Below are positions 12,864-23,690 of a DNA stretch of 64,000 bases, piece after piece. Both the position numbers and the translations under genes were made by a program. Within the stretch, counting starts at the first letter, position 1. Each line of letters opens with the position of its first letter. The notes beneath the pieces were generated by a model. The model was not told where the DNA came from. It made no database searches and saw nothing but the letters and a program-made list of their open reading frames with translations. The DNA comes from Sipunculus nudus (lineage: Eukaryota; Annelida; Sipuncula; Golfingiida; Sipunculidae): assembly GCA_026874595.1 (NCBI GenBank), contig CM049309.1, positions 29,639,033-29,703,032 of the forward strand. Direction: 5' to 3'.

Positions 12864-13438
12864 AAACAAGTGACCCATGGGTCATGACGCTCAGCTGACT
12901 AAGAAGATTTTCACAAAACAAATTTTATCATCTGAATGCCAAATTTTGTAGCTGGTAGATTCTAGGTGCAATCGTTACAAATTTGTGCCATGTTACTTGA
13001 CAACCACATCTTTGAAGGTCTCAAAAATAGAGAAAAAAATGTGTAAAATTTGAAAAAAAAAAAACAGGTGGTGCCACCAGTCTGCAGCAACTCATGAAAC
13101 ACTCCATGATAAATATACATGCAAAGAATAATGGTGATCAATGAATTAATTGTTCAGGAACTGGCGCTTTTATATCAATTATATATTTTCAATTATTCTG
13201 GGAGGGGGGGGTACTTCTGAACCCCATAGCTCAGAGGATACTGGTAACAGAGACCTAATTTCTGGTTTCCACAGAGATTTTCATGGATCCCCTTGGATGT
13301 CAATTTGGAATATTCTAGGTCAAGTGGTTACGATTTGTGCCCTGTTAACGGATGGACAGACAGACAGATAGACGGACCATGGACAAAGAGTGATCGCTAT
13401 AGCTCAGATGACCTTCAGTCAGCTGAGCTATAAAAAAA
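12864..13438 (+). repeat. Conserved-ends repeat, best complete copy
   Basis: The start is ACAAGTGACCCATGGGTCAT then GACGCTCAGCTGA; the end is CTATAGCTCAGATGACCTTC then AGTCAGCTGAGCTATAAAA, 575 bp in all. Internally it has GGTGGTGCCACC, CCCATAGCTCAGAGGATACT and a run of GACAGACAG-type repeats. The inner sequences GCTCAGCTGA and TCAGCTGAGC at the two ends form an inverted repeat. No coding potential. Confidence 0.8.
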
Positions 13439-13796
13439 TTCCATTTCATGTTCAGCTCCACTTTAAAGTCAAATATGTGTTTGATAGTGTTGATCCTTCA
13501 CCATGATCTTTGTCATACTTGTAAAAAATGTAAAGTACAGCATCCAGCCCACTGTTGATGTCACACTTGGAAGAAAGATGGTGTGGCATATAATGGCTGC
13601 CAAATAACACGATAAACACACATTATATAATATATACATACACACACATAAATATATATACATACAAACATATATATTACATAATATATAATTAACTGTG
13701 GCACTAAATAACTGTCATGCAACTCATGGTGGCCACACATTGGAAACACCCTTGCTGTTTTGAATTGTGCCTTGTTAATGGACAAGACAGACAATG

Positions 13797-13850
13797 AGTG
13801 ATCCCTATAGCTTGCATGAATATAAGCCACTGAGTCAGCTGAGCTAAAAA
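13797..13850 (+). repeat. Conserved-ends family, isolated right end
   Basis: It reads ATCCCTATAGCTTGCATGAA, then GAGTCAGCTGAGCTAAAA. Its left end is not identified. Confidence 0.6.
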
Positions 13851-14042
13851 CCCAATTTCAAATCCATTCATTCAATCATGTATAAAGTATATATGGTCTC
13901 CAATCAAGGATTTTTGCATTTTTAAAATTTAGATGTATAATTCTTTCAGTCAAACTATATGACTTACTAAGTTACTGTCACTGTCGTTAAATGTTTGACA
14001 AAAAAAGATGATTAACCTGGAGGTGACAGTGGCAGAACTGAC

Positions 14043-14137
14043 CTGGGTGATAGACAGCCCTGACTTGATGAGACGGCCAGCAGCAGATGCTGATATTGAC
14101 ATATCTGTCATGGGATCCTCTTGTAGTGACACAGGTC
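14043..14137 (-). CDS. TPR: TPR exon e10 (phase 1 in, phase 0 out)
   Basis: The 95-nt exon has acceptor TATTTTCAG and donor CAG before GTCAGT. It encodes GPVSLQEDPMTDMSISASAA then GRLIKSGLSITQ. This is the non-coil loop corresponding to human [31 protein letters not shown], a conserved landmark of TPR. Confidence 0.9.
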
Positions 14138-14382
14138 CTGAAAATACAACAATGGTCAGACCTCACAGCTGCATTAACATCCCCAGGCCATTGGCTGGAA
14201 AGCCATGGAAAATCCCCCCCCCCCCCCCCCCACACACACACATGTGGAAAAGCCTTCAGCAAGCATTAGCAACAAACTCAGCACCCTCTCAGTAAAACCA
14301 GGGGTATCTTTTTTCTGGTTATACATATATTGTCATGCATGTTGGTGTGACAAAACCAACTTTAAAATAATTAGAAGTGTTA

Positions 14383-15733
14383 AACAAGGGACCTGTGGGT
14401 CACAGCGCTCAGCTGAAATTGATTCCAAGAATATCTGCAGCTGACCTGCCACTGGTTCATTAACATATTTAAATGAGCTTTGGTGTTTGGAATACATGCA
14501 AGCCATCTGCTGGTTGACACATGCGACTGTTAATTATTATTTACATTCCCATTGTTCCACCAAATAAAGCAACTTAAATGCCAGTTACATGAATTATAAA
14601 TCATATTTCAATAATATATTAACAAATAATCTGTGAATTCCGAACGAAAAGTGGACTAAGTAAGGAAACTGAAAATTTCTCGACTATCACTTGACTTGAC
14701 AGATGATTATTGGGCCCATTTCAGATGTGATGCAAAAGTTTGCTGTGGAAGACAGATTGATATTCTTTTAATCAAGAAAGACAAACATGTGAAGTTTTAT
14801 TTCTCTCATAATGGTCAGTGCCAAAAGAGTAAATCCTATTGTTCTAATGCTATTTCTGTGCATATTCAAGTGAGCCCGACTCGCAGCTTCCGACGCCTGT
14901 TTACCTGGGTGCGCTTGTTCTAAATGATATCACACCACTTGGATACCGCCAGTCCCAAGCCACAATCTAAGCTGATCACTTACAAAATGTGATACAAAAT
15001 GTTGCCAGAAATCCAAAATAACTGAAAAATCTCACCTCTACATTATTTGTTTGTGCCCTATCATTCCGCTATGGTCTCATTTGTGCAGATGGTTAAACAA
15101 ACAAGTTTATCACATTTTCATCAAACACAAAGTGGCCCTTAATCTGCTATCTGCAATGTTCCTGTCAAGTTGATTTGCAGGAAGTCATCTGACAAGTAAT
15201 ATGGGTAACATAGACCTAATTTCAGGTTTCCAAGGATATTTTTCATGGACTTCCCTGGATGTAAAGTTAGAAGATACTAGGACCAACGGTTAAGATTATT
15301 TCCTGTTAACAGATGACCGCATCTTAACAGGTCTCAAAAAGAAGAAAAAAATGTGTTAAAATTTGAAAAAAAATCCAGGTTGTACAACCAGTCTGCATGA
15401 ACTGATAAAATACTCCTTGATCAATATGCATGCAAAGAATCATGGTGATCAATGCATTAGTTGTTAAGATACTGGAGCTTTTGTATCAAATTTTTAATTA
15501 ATCTGAGGGGGTATTTCTGAGCCCCATAGCTCAGAGGTTATGGTTAACAGAGGCCTAATTTCAGGTTTCCAAAGAGATTTTTCATGGACCTCCCTAGTTA
15601 TGAAGCTAGAAGTTTCCAGTGGTTACAATTTGTGCCTGGTTAACGGACGGACAGACATACAGAACAACAGATGGACAGATGGATAGACAGACGTATGGAC
15701 AGACACCGAACTTTTACTCAGCTGACCTAAAAA
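14383..15733 (+). repeat. Conserved-ends repeat copy or composite
   Basis: The left end is CAAGGGACCTGTGGGTCACA then GCGCTCAGCTGA; the right end is ACTCAGCTGACCTAAAA. The right 550 bases match 12980-13438; the middle is unlike other copies. Confidence 0.5.
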
Positions 15734-16743
15734 TTACAGCAGGTGGCAACACCTGTCTGGTCTATAACAAAGCTATCCAAGATGGATAAACATGAAAATT
15801 TCAGGCTGATACATACATCAGATTCCACAACTGAGATATGAGCAATTTTTACCCAAAGCAAACAAACTAATGGACACCATGTGAAAACAATTGCAGATAG
15901 GGCAACCAGTCTTGAACATGAGATGGAGGTATCCAAGATCTATTGACATGCACAATTTCAGACCAATACTTTGAACCACTCGTGAGATATGAGCAATTTT
16001 CACCAAAAGCAACCACATGGATGGCCCAAACGCAAAAGCGATTACAGATGGCACCATCAGTCTTGAGTACGAGATGGAGATATGCAAGATCTATGTACAT
16101 GCATAATTTCAGGCCAATACAGCAAACTACTCCTGAGAAATAGGCATCAATATATTCTATGAAAATGGGAAGGAAGGTGGTGCCAACTGCCTTGTCTCTG
16201 AGAAATCTCTCCAAAATGAATTGAAGTCCTATTTCAGACCAATACATTAAACCACTTCTGAGACATGAGCAATTTTCAACCAAAGCAGACGCATGGCTGG
16301 ACACCACACAAAATTACAGATGGAACAACCAGTTTTGAGTACTGATGGAGGTATGCAAATCTATGGAAATGCACAATTTCAGCCCAATGCATAGAACATA
16401 TCACCAAGATGAACAGATGGCAAACATATGAATGGATGCCGTGCGTAAATTATTGTAGGTGGTGTCACTAGTCTCGAGTACCAGATGGAGAGATACAAGA
16501 TCTAATGACATGCAAAATGTCAGCTCAATACATTGAACCACTCTTGAGATATGGGCTGTTATCACTAAGACATCCAGATTCATACTGCTGAAGAAGGATT
16601 GCAGGTGGCACTACCTGTTTTGGTTACACACAACTACAAAGGTGAGTGAATAACTATGCTGGGTTTCGGAGAGATCAGTCCAAGGGTCTCAGAGGAGTTC
16701 TCTGGTAACAACTGCATCCGCAAAACTGTTTTGCCAGATACAA
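15734..16743 (-). mobile_element. Decayed Helitron-like element, copy H4
   Basis: The right edge TTGCCAGATACAA, before T, corresponds to the 5' end of H1-H3. The interior has about six 145-bp units with AGATATGAGCAATTTT and degenerate GGTGGC..CACC palindromes. The hairpin/CTAG end is missing. Confidence 0.6.
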
Positions 16744-16878
16744 TTATCATGTTAAGTGAGTACACATTTCCTGAATTCTGACAAAGAGCATTATGTTTTG
16801 GCCCATAACTTCAAAGATTTACCCAATATTGACCTTATTTCTGGCAGATACATAGGAAATCTAACAGGAATGGTTATA

Positions 16879-18236
16879 CTGTAGATTCAGAAATATTAGT
16901 TGAGATTTTATTTTCGTTGTTTTTGTGGATCAAGAGATCCACAAATTCATGATTCCAACTATCAAAAAATCACACTGTCAGAGGATATACTGTATCTTAA
17001 CGGCAGCTGGTGGTCGACTTTATATATATAATTGTTACCGCTGAGTGAATTTTCAATAAAGATACAAAAATTGTTTATTACTATTTTATGATTGTTTTTA
17101 ATATATTTATTAAATGCACTGAATTGCTTTTCGTAAATTACTACGGGTTTAATGAATATTCTTTTGTCAATTAAATTATTTCCCCATATATCGTACAAAC
17201 ACACCCCCCCCCCCCCCCCCCCCCCCGATATCTTTACAACAAAACAATATCAAAGTATAATTTAAACTGAAAACGTATCCCCGCATTTCCTCTTATCAAC
17301 ATTTCAGGTAAAAAATTCAAAAACAATGCCACATTTCTGACGCACAAAGCGGTAGTTCTGACACGCCAAGAACGGTACACAAGTTCCAATGTTCGTAGCC
17401 ACAGGCATGGCTTTTTCGGAACCGGCCTTTTCAACCTTTTTTCAATAGAGATTAAACGAGACTTACGCTGCCTGTTGGCCTAAAAGACGAGGGCAGTGTT
17501 AAATCATTTGCATTACCGCGATTTCCGCGGGATGCGAAAGAGCACTTATTCCAAATATTGCGACAACAGTTGCGTGCATAACAATTAGCCATTAATAATA
17601 CATGCAGGTGGTACTTCTTCCGAATATTGCCGATAGTTGTACATATATGTTAGCGTAAGTAAGCGCCACATAATACTATTAGGCAAATTATTTCTTTATA
17701 ATCTCCAAATATAGCTGACATGATGAATGACGAACGAACCTTGTCTTGTCTCACCGCCCCGTCAGGGATTTACAGGCACCACATGTGACTACCACGTAGA
17801 TTAAAAAAAAGATTAAAACCTTCATGTGGACGGTCCCGTTTCATTTTTCCTCTGGTCAAGTGATGGTTGACATTTTCTGTGAATGTGGTGTGATAACTGA
17901 TAGCCGATGTATCGGGTGTTACAATTAACAGCCGATGTATCACCCGGCGCGTGTCGGTCACGGCTGATTAATTCTTTGTTAGGCTCGAGTCGGGCGGAGC
18001 GTCTTTGTTTAACACTGACTCGATTGACCGCAGTACATGTGCAACGTACGTGTGATAAGCATCAAAGCCGAACCACCTGTGTACATCGGGCTCGTCTTCC
18101 TTGCGCACATGCAGGTATTAATAAACATAATTTCCTAAAGTTTTCTTTGTCTTTCCACAAATTCAAATACCCCACGATCTGCGTTTTGTACAAAAACCAT
18201 GAAATTTTAAGCCCACAATATTATCTGAATCTACAG
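16879..18236. mobile_element. Inverted-repeat DNA element with CpG-rich core
   Basis: The left end, ATACTGTAGATTCAGAAATATT at 16876, recurs inverted at the right as AATATTATCTGAATCTACAG then TAT, ending 18239. TA dinucleotides at 16877 and 18237 would be the target duplication. It has a 23-base C run (17204-17226), a CpG-rich core (about 17270-18110) and the direct repeat AGCCGATGTATC at about 17902 and 17931. No transposase is recognised. Confidence 0.65.
17204..17226. repeat. Poly-C run
   Basis: Twenty-three consecutive C lie at the left edge of the CpG-rich core; its length may be unreliable. Confidence 0.95.
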
Positions 18237-18488
18237 TATCTAATCAAATATGAATAGATTACCCACAGCGGTTTTCATTGTGGGCAGTTTTGAAGTGTAT
18301 TGGAAAATGAAGGTTTTCCCTTAAATACTTAGAGGAATGAAGTTGCAATGTCCAAGTTTCAGGTATGGCAGGAGAACTGAAGGACATCTAACATGTCAAA
18401 TTTTTTATTCGCAGGTCTGTTTCAAAACATGCCCTGTTAAGGGACATCCACCTGAACGCTTAGACATATGGACAGACGGAGGACGGAC

Positions 18489-18539
18489 AAAGGACCATGA
18501 CTATAGCTCAGATGACTTACAGTCTGCTGAGCTAAAAAC
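18489..18539 (+). repeat. Conserved-ends family, isolated right end
   Basis: It reads CTATAGCTCAGATGACTTAC, then AGTCTGCTGAGCTAAAA, ending 100 bases from e9. The preceding 200 bases match the 700-bp repeat at 38.6 kb. Confidence 0.7.
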
Positions 18540-18639
18540 ATAACAGATAATATTACAAAATAACTACAAGTACAAAAGAACAAGTATTTGTTTAAATGAA
18601 CATACATTTTTAAAAAATCTATATTGCAGTTTTTCTTAC

Positions 18640-18711
18640 CTTTTTTCTTGGCCAACTCTAGTAATTCATTTGCATGTTTCAGTGCTTCTTTCATCTCCTG
18701 TATACACTCAT
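18640..18711 (-). CDS. TPR: TPR exon e9 (phase 1 in and out)
   Basis: The 72-nt exon is taken from acceptor TATATATACAG before ATGAGTG, with donor AAAAAAG before GTAAGA. It reads DECIQEMKEALKHANELLEL then AKKK, matching human [21 protein letters not shown]. A second AG 14 nt downstream would break the frame, so the upstream one was chosen. Confidence 0.88.
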
Positions 18712-19555
18712 CTGTATATATAACAAGTACAAAGTCACATACGTATATAAATTATACAACCAGAGGGTCAAATACCATGTACACTTACTTTTATATACCA
18801 TATGCAAAGTCACATAAGATTTTATGTCAACATAATCTGTATACACTAGAGCTAGGAATCGGTTCCAAAGTTTGTAATCGATTAATCGGAACTTGTGGCA
18901 ACCGATTATCGATTAATAATCGATTATTTTACATGACAGTTGGACAGTATGTACATTGTAGATACTTACCTTGGAAGTAAAGAGTGAACTACAATTGAAA
19001 TTTTTTACCTTGTGAATTGTAGATTTTGCATTCCAGATCATCTTACAGCAAGACTGAGATACTAAGAGACTGACTTTCCATATAATTTTCATGTGGAAAT
19101 GTCCTTGAATTTTCCAGTTACAGGGGTGGACACACTTGCAAAGTGGCAGGTTATATAGCTCATACATACAGAGTACAGACACACAAACCTAACTGCAAAC
19201 CTCCCTTACGTGTGCAAGATTGATAAAAATTTCAGCAACATTTAGAAAATTTTATTCTTAAAAATCTTAAAAGGCCTTCTGGTTCATTGTACATGCAATT
19301 TCAGTGGTATCAGATTAACAAATTTCCGATATAGGGGCCCCTGATGTTAACCTTGTAACAAACTTTGGTTGACTGGGAAAACATATTGAAGGTTTATAAT
19401 CCCAAAAATTGACACAATGCACTCTACACAGAAAACTTAAATCTCATACAAATTGACTCAGCCTTGTAACAAAGTTTAGCTTCCCACAACTTGGTAAAAA
19501 TGCCTGTTGAGTGCTATAAAAAGTAACTAGCTTACAAAGTTCTGTGTTTCAGTGT

Positions 19556-21363
19556 TCAATGGAATTTAGAATTTTTCTTCAAAAATATCAGCATATTTAC
19601 ATTCTCTGGTGTGAGACAGGAGCGTTTCTTTGATACAATGTTGCCTGCAAGTGAAAATATTCGTTCAGATGGGACACTGGAGGCTGGTATGGCCAGATAT
19701 TTCTTTGCCGCCTTGCTTAAATGAGGAAACAATTTTTCATGAGTTGCCCACCAGGCCAAACTGTCACCGTCCTTGTTTTTGTCATATGAACATGATACAT
19801 AGAGTTCAATTTCCTGTTTGATGTCATCAGTTGTTGTCTGCACAAAGTTGGTAGTTTTTCCCAGCAGAACATCATCCAACCAACTGTCACCAGTTTTGAG
19901 TTTTTTCCTTGCAACAATATCATCTGGCTCAAGATTCCTCCCAACTGATTCAGGCCCACTGGTTGACTCACTAGTCACACTGGGAGTTTCACAAAAGGAC
20001 CTAGCCAAAACTTTCAGTTTTTCTACCATATATACCTTTCCTTTTGTGCTGCTCATCATAAGTTTGCTTCGAGGGTCTAGCATTGATGCAATCTCATATG
20101 TCTCTTTAGCAAGTTCACTGTTGAAGAACCGCCTATCAACCTCAGCCCTCATGGTTTTCTTCATGGACTCAATTACTGTTTTTGCACGTTTAATGTCACC
20201 GCTATCAGTGTCATCTTCTTCGGATTCATCAGTAGTAGTAGTGACACTGGCCTCCTCAGAACCTAAAGCAGACCTGAGCATGTGAATGGTGGGGAGAATC
20301 ATAGAAATAGTTGGTGTTGCTTCTGCTGAGAGGAGTGTGGTTGCATTTTTGAAAGGAAGGAGAACTTCAATCATTCCTTCAACAATAGCTTGCTCACAGA
20401 ACGTGAACAGTAGTGGTCTCAAATCTTTCACATTTTTCATGGGGTCCTGGGCAAGAGCATGTATTGGTGCTGTCAGCAAAACAAGCCTTTCCAGCATATC
20501 CAGTGTGCTATTCCACCTAGTGGGCACATCATTCACTAACTTATACTTTCTCGCAGGATCATTTTCTTTCATCAGGGCGTCCTGTTTCTCTTGTAGATAG
20601 CCAGTAGCCTGCGGACTTCTGTGAAAATAACTGACAAGATGACGCCCCTTATGTACAATTTTGTTCAGAGTTTTGTGTTTTAAGGCATCCCTGACAATTA
20701 AATTAATGCCATGTCCTGCACAACCAAGTCTAGGCCATCCAAGGTCCTTGAAAGTTTTAACCTCAACACTTGCATTGTCCGTAACAGCAAAAATGTTTGG
20801 TGGGCCTGGCAGCCCCCAGTCTGCTTTGGTCTCCATTAGGAATTTTGCAATATTTGCAGCATCATGAGAGCCTTCAATCTTACTAGTGCAAAGCACATAA
20901 TTTGTCATGGTCCAGCTCTTTGTGATAAAGTGACTTGTCACTGTTTCATAATTCTCATTTGCAATGCTTGTCCAGGAATCATGAGTAATAGCCAATGCAG
21001 GGACTTCAGTAATTTCAACCTTGATTTTCTTAACAAGGTTATTGTAGTCAGCTTTCAGTCTGGAATGGAGAGTTTTTGATGAAGGAGGCTCATATCTTGG
21101 CTCTAGTGAAGAAACAAATTCTTTGAATGCAATTTGGTCTACCAAAGATAGGGGCAACAAATGTGAAACTACAAGTTTTTTCAAGTGAAAGTCATTTTTA
21201 TGCACCCTGGCAGCAGGCAGTGGAATGTTAGATTTGTTGGCTGAACTTGCTGTTCCCGTCCCATAATATGACGTTACTGTGGTCTGTTGGCTGCTGCATT
21301 TGCTGCTAGAAAATGTCTCAGCATGAGCTGCTTTGAGATGAACCAAGAAGTTTGTTGTGTTTC
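19556..21363 (-). CDS. hAT-A transposase exon 2, catalytic and dimerisation domains
   Basis: After the acceptor TTCATTGCAG the frame reads GNTTNFLVHLKAAHAE, completing the BED finger, and continues for 602 codons to a TGA at 19556. With exon 1 the protein is 664 residues, normal for ZBED-like hAT transposases. Putative catalytic residues are D near 191 (ITHDSWTS), D near 258 (AVTDNASVE) and E near 629 (SSVPSERIFSLAG), the last within the C-terminal hAT dimerisation region that ends ENVNMLIFLKKN. There is no stop or frameshift, so the protein could be functional. Relation to TPR is positional only. Confidence 0.93.
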
Positions 21364-22847
21364 CTGCAATGAAAATAAAAACACTGTTGCACTTGTACAT
21401 TGATTCTATGCCTAATTTTATGAATTAATTGTTAATTTTTGCAAACAAGGATTGATTAACAAGTCAAACTTTAATTCCCCTCCAAGTGGTAACATTAAAT
21501 ATTTAATTTACTGAATGATGAACATCAATAATTTGTGGCACTGTATAATTGAATTTTGGAATGTTAACGAGAAGAATACTAATTCATAAAAATAACAGGT
21601 AGATTTTAATATTTTTGTTTGTACTTAAACAAGTATAGAAGGCTAGGAAGTAAATCAATATTAACAGTGGGGCAGGTGACTTTAAAGAAATAGGTGAAAT
21701 GGATAAATAAGCAATAATTTCATTACAGAAAATATATCAGTCATTTCAATCAATATAATTTAATTTTTATTTCTGATATTTTAAAAATATATTGGCGTAA
21801 AAAATTTAGAGCCGGTTGTCGCATCCTGTTTTACCTGGCCACTAGTACCAGTGCCACTATTCGAAAGCTAGGGTCTCTTGCAAAAGCCACGGTCTGTCAG
21901 TGTCAATAGTCAAACTAATTAGGAACCAAGTTACAATAAACGTAAAAGAAGGGGCTCCGTATATTAAACTATTTGCGCAAGGACATTAAATGTTTTCCTT
22001 GAACCTTCATCAACTTGAAATTTAGGGGCGAAAGGATATGTGCACATAAGCTAAGTGGTGTAAATTAGCAGAGGGAGGAATCATGACAGATACAAGTTGA
22101 ATCCCGCAAAGAAAGGATAAATTATAGTTTATACAATATACATTATGACGGGCTAAGATATAAGTGAAAGGCTATAGGATACAATTAACATGTATCCGTT
22201 GTGGATAAAAGAGTCCTGAACTGCACTACTTCTACAGTCGCACAAAGTCGTTTCATGTGTAGGCAAGGATTCTATAGTCAGACCGAAATTTAACCTTAAG
22301 TTATAGGAAAAGGTTATGGGTACGATTTCATTTGTATAAAAGTTTAAAAGAGGCCCATGATTCTAACCTTGCAGCTAATTTCGGTTGATTAGATAAACAT
22401 GAAGGTTTCTTACTTTCTAATCACAGAAGCAGCCACCACAGAGTCTATAAATCTGTAAATGTAGTTTAATCGGTTCTGGGATATTAGATCGGTCACTGGA
22501 GACTTGCTCAGAAGCCCAAGAACGGAGTTCATATCAATATTCATAAGTTAAGGTCAGCAAGGTTACGGGCCGAAAAGCTTGTATATTCATGAAGCTATGC
22601 CTATTCAAATTAAAACATGATAAAGTTGCCAAACAGCAGAGTACTACTACTAGTTTACCGTAAACCACTGCCGCATTAAAAACTTAAATTAGAAGACTAC
22701 AAAATCAAAATTATTTCAGTATCTCTTATAAATTACTTCTGTTATCCTCGCAAACTCAGAAAGCCATGGCGGGGAAGGTATTTCAATATATGACCTTGAA
22801 CCGAAAAAAACACCGACCATAAATTATTATAATTGAACCTGGCTTAC
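21364..22847 (-). other. Intron of the hAT-A transposase
   Basis: The 1.48-kb interval begins GTAAGC and ends TTGCAG. It interrupts the BED finger between its cysteine and histidine pairs, and splicing restores one frame. No other feature is seen in it. Confidence 0.8.
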
Positions 22848-23034
22848 CGTTGTTTGCGTACTGTTTCCGACAAAGTTTACATACGACCTTTGTTCTGTCA
22901 ATACTGTTGTCGTCATTTAGAAAAAATCCAAAGTAATTCCAAACAACTGACTTCGCCTTTCCCTTGTAATCAACAATTTTCTTAATATTCTTATGCGCGT
23001 CGTCTGCTTGGCCGGCCCCGGAGTTTGTCGCCAT
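22848..23034 (-). CDS. hAT-A transposase exon 1, first half of BED zinc finger
   Basis: The start is the ATG at 23034 (MATNSGAGQADD). The exon runs 187 nt to a donor ACG before GTAAGC, phase 1. It encodes SVVWNYFGFFLNDD and the cysteine pair VVCKLCRKQYANN of a BED-type DNA-binding finger. The histidine pair is supplied by exon 2. The first in-frame methionine after GC-rich sequence was chosen; more upstream methionines exist in the open frame. Confidence 0.85.
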
Positions 23035-23294
23035 TTTGGTTACGTTAATGTCCTCACATGAACAAAGGTGGCAGCACATGACGTCGGTGGATGTCGGTCC
23101 ACCAAAATTTGGTGGACCGATTCTCGAGAATAAAAACAGATAATCGAGAATCGAAGATTTTCTGAACATCGATTCGATTAATCGATTATCGTCGATAATC
23201 GCCGAGCTCTAGTATACACTGACCTGTAAACACTATACAAATAAATACAATAACCACTAAACTTTACTTATATCCATCCTTGTAGCACCTGTAA

Positions 23295-23690
23295 AACAAG
23301 GGAGCCATGGGTCACTGTGCTCAGCTAAAGTTGACCTTGAAGGTAGAAATCTAAAATAATATCAAATAAATAAATTGTAAGAGGAAGAGGTCATATAGGC
23401 CATGGTTGGTTTATATGATTGGTTTGCATTGATTAGCAAGAAATTGTTGCAAATAATATTTTGTGACCTGACCATGTGTTTCCTAATGTTGAAACTGAAG
23501 CAGGTAAGCAGTTTGTGAACAAATGATCTGTACTATTACCATGATCATTCGTTGGCTTTTTGATTAATTGTTGAAATTTCAGTAGTTTACACATTTGTTC
23601 AATTGAATCTATTTATTTTGTATATTTTATTATTAAATATATGTTTTTTTTTATTTTATGAAATGTATACAGATTGATTCCTTTACAAAT
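23295..23690 (+). repeat. Conserved-ends repeat, left part
   Basis: It starts ACAAGGGAGCCATGGGTCAC and continues with GTTGACCTTGAAGGTAGAAA, parallel to 37399-37790. The right end of the family is not present nearby. Confidence 0.6.

Larger units (their letters stand above)
8940..14042 (-). other. TPR intron e10-e11
   Basis: The 5.1-kb intron has about 2 kb of AT-rich sequence without recognisable content (8940-10930), Helitron-like copy H1 (10940-12165), more non-coding sequence, a full conserved-ends repeat (12864-13438), a TA/CA-rich tract (13620-13690) and another family right end at 13850. Confidence 0.7.
14138..18639 (-). other. TPR intron e9-e10
   Basis: The 4.5-kb intron holds a C-run with CA repeats (about 14213-14240), a conserved-ends repeat (14383-15733), a decayed Helitron-like copy (15734-16743), a 1.36-kb inverted-repeat element (16879-18236) and another conserved-ends right end (about 18300-18539). 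Confidence 0.75.
18847..23211 (-). mobile_element. Complete hAT DNA transposon (hAT-A)
   Basis: Flanking 8-bp duplications GTATACAC lie at 18839-18846 and 23212-23219. The ends are TAGAGCTAGG (left) and, reversed, TAGAGCTCGG (right). Both subterminal regions are rich in ATCGATTAATCG-type motifs, likely transposase-binding sites. Inside is an open two-exon transposase on the minus strand. An 8-bp target duplication is the hAT hallmark. The element lies in the TPR intron in the same transcriptional direction as TPR. Confidence 0.95.

Noticed and set aside
17463-17475. A 13-nt minus-strand micro-exon between AG and GTAAGT
   Set aside because: e9 and e10 already join in phase with continuous similarity to TPR, leaving no room for extra residues.
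17907-18257. Plus-strand 116-residue frame as a gene
   Set aside because: It lies inside the inverted-repeat element, has no recognisable domain and is explained by GC-rich composition.
18640-18697. Alternative e9 acceptor 14 nt downstream
   Set aside because: It shifts the TPR frame and loses the DECIQ match; the upstream AG keeps phase 1.
19630-21079. Plus-strand frames of 60-155 residues
   Set aside because: They are shadows opposite the hAT-A transposase and show no domain.
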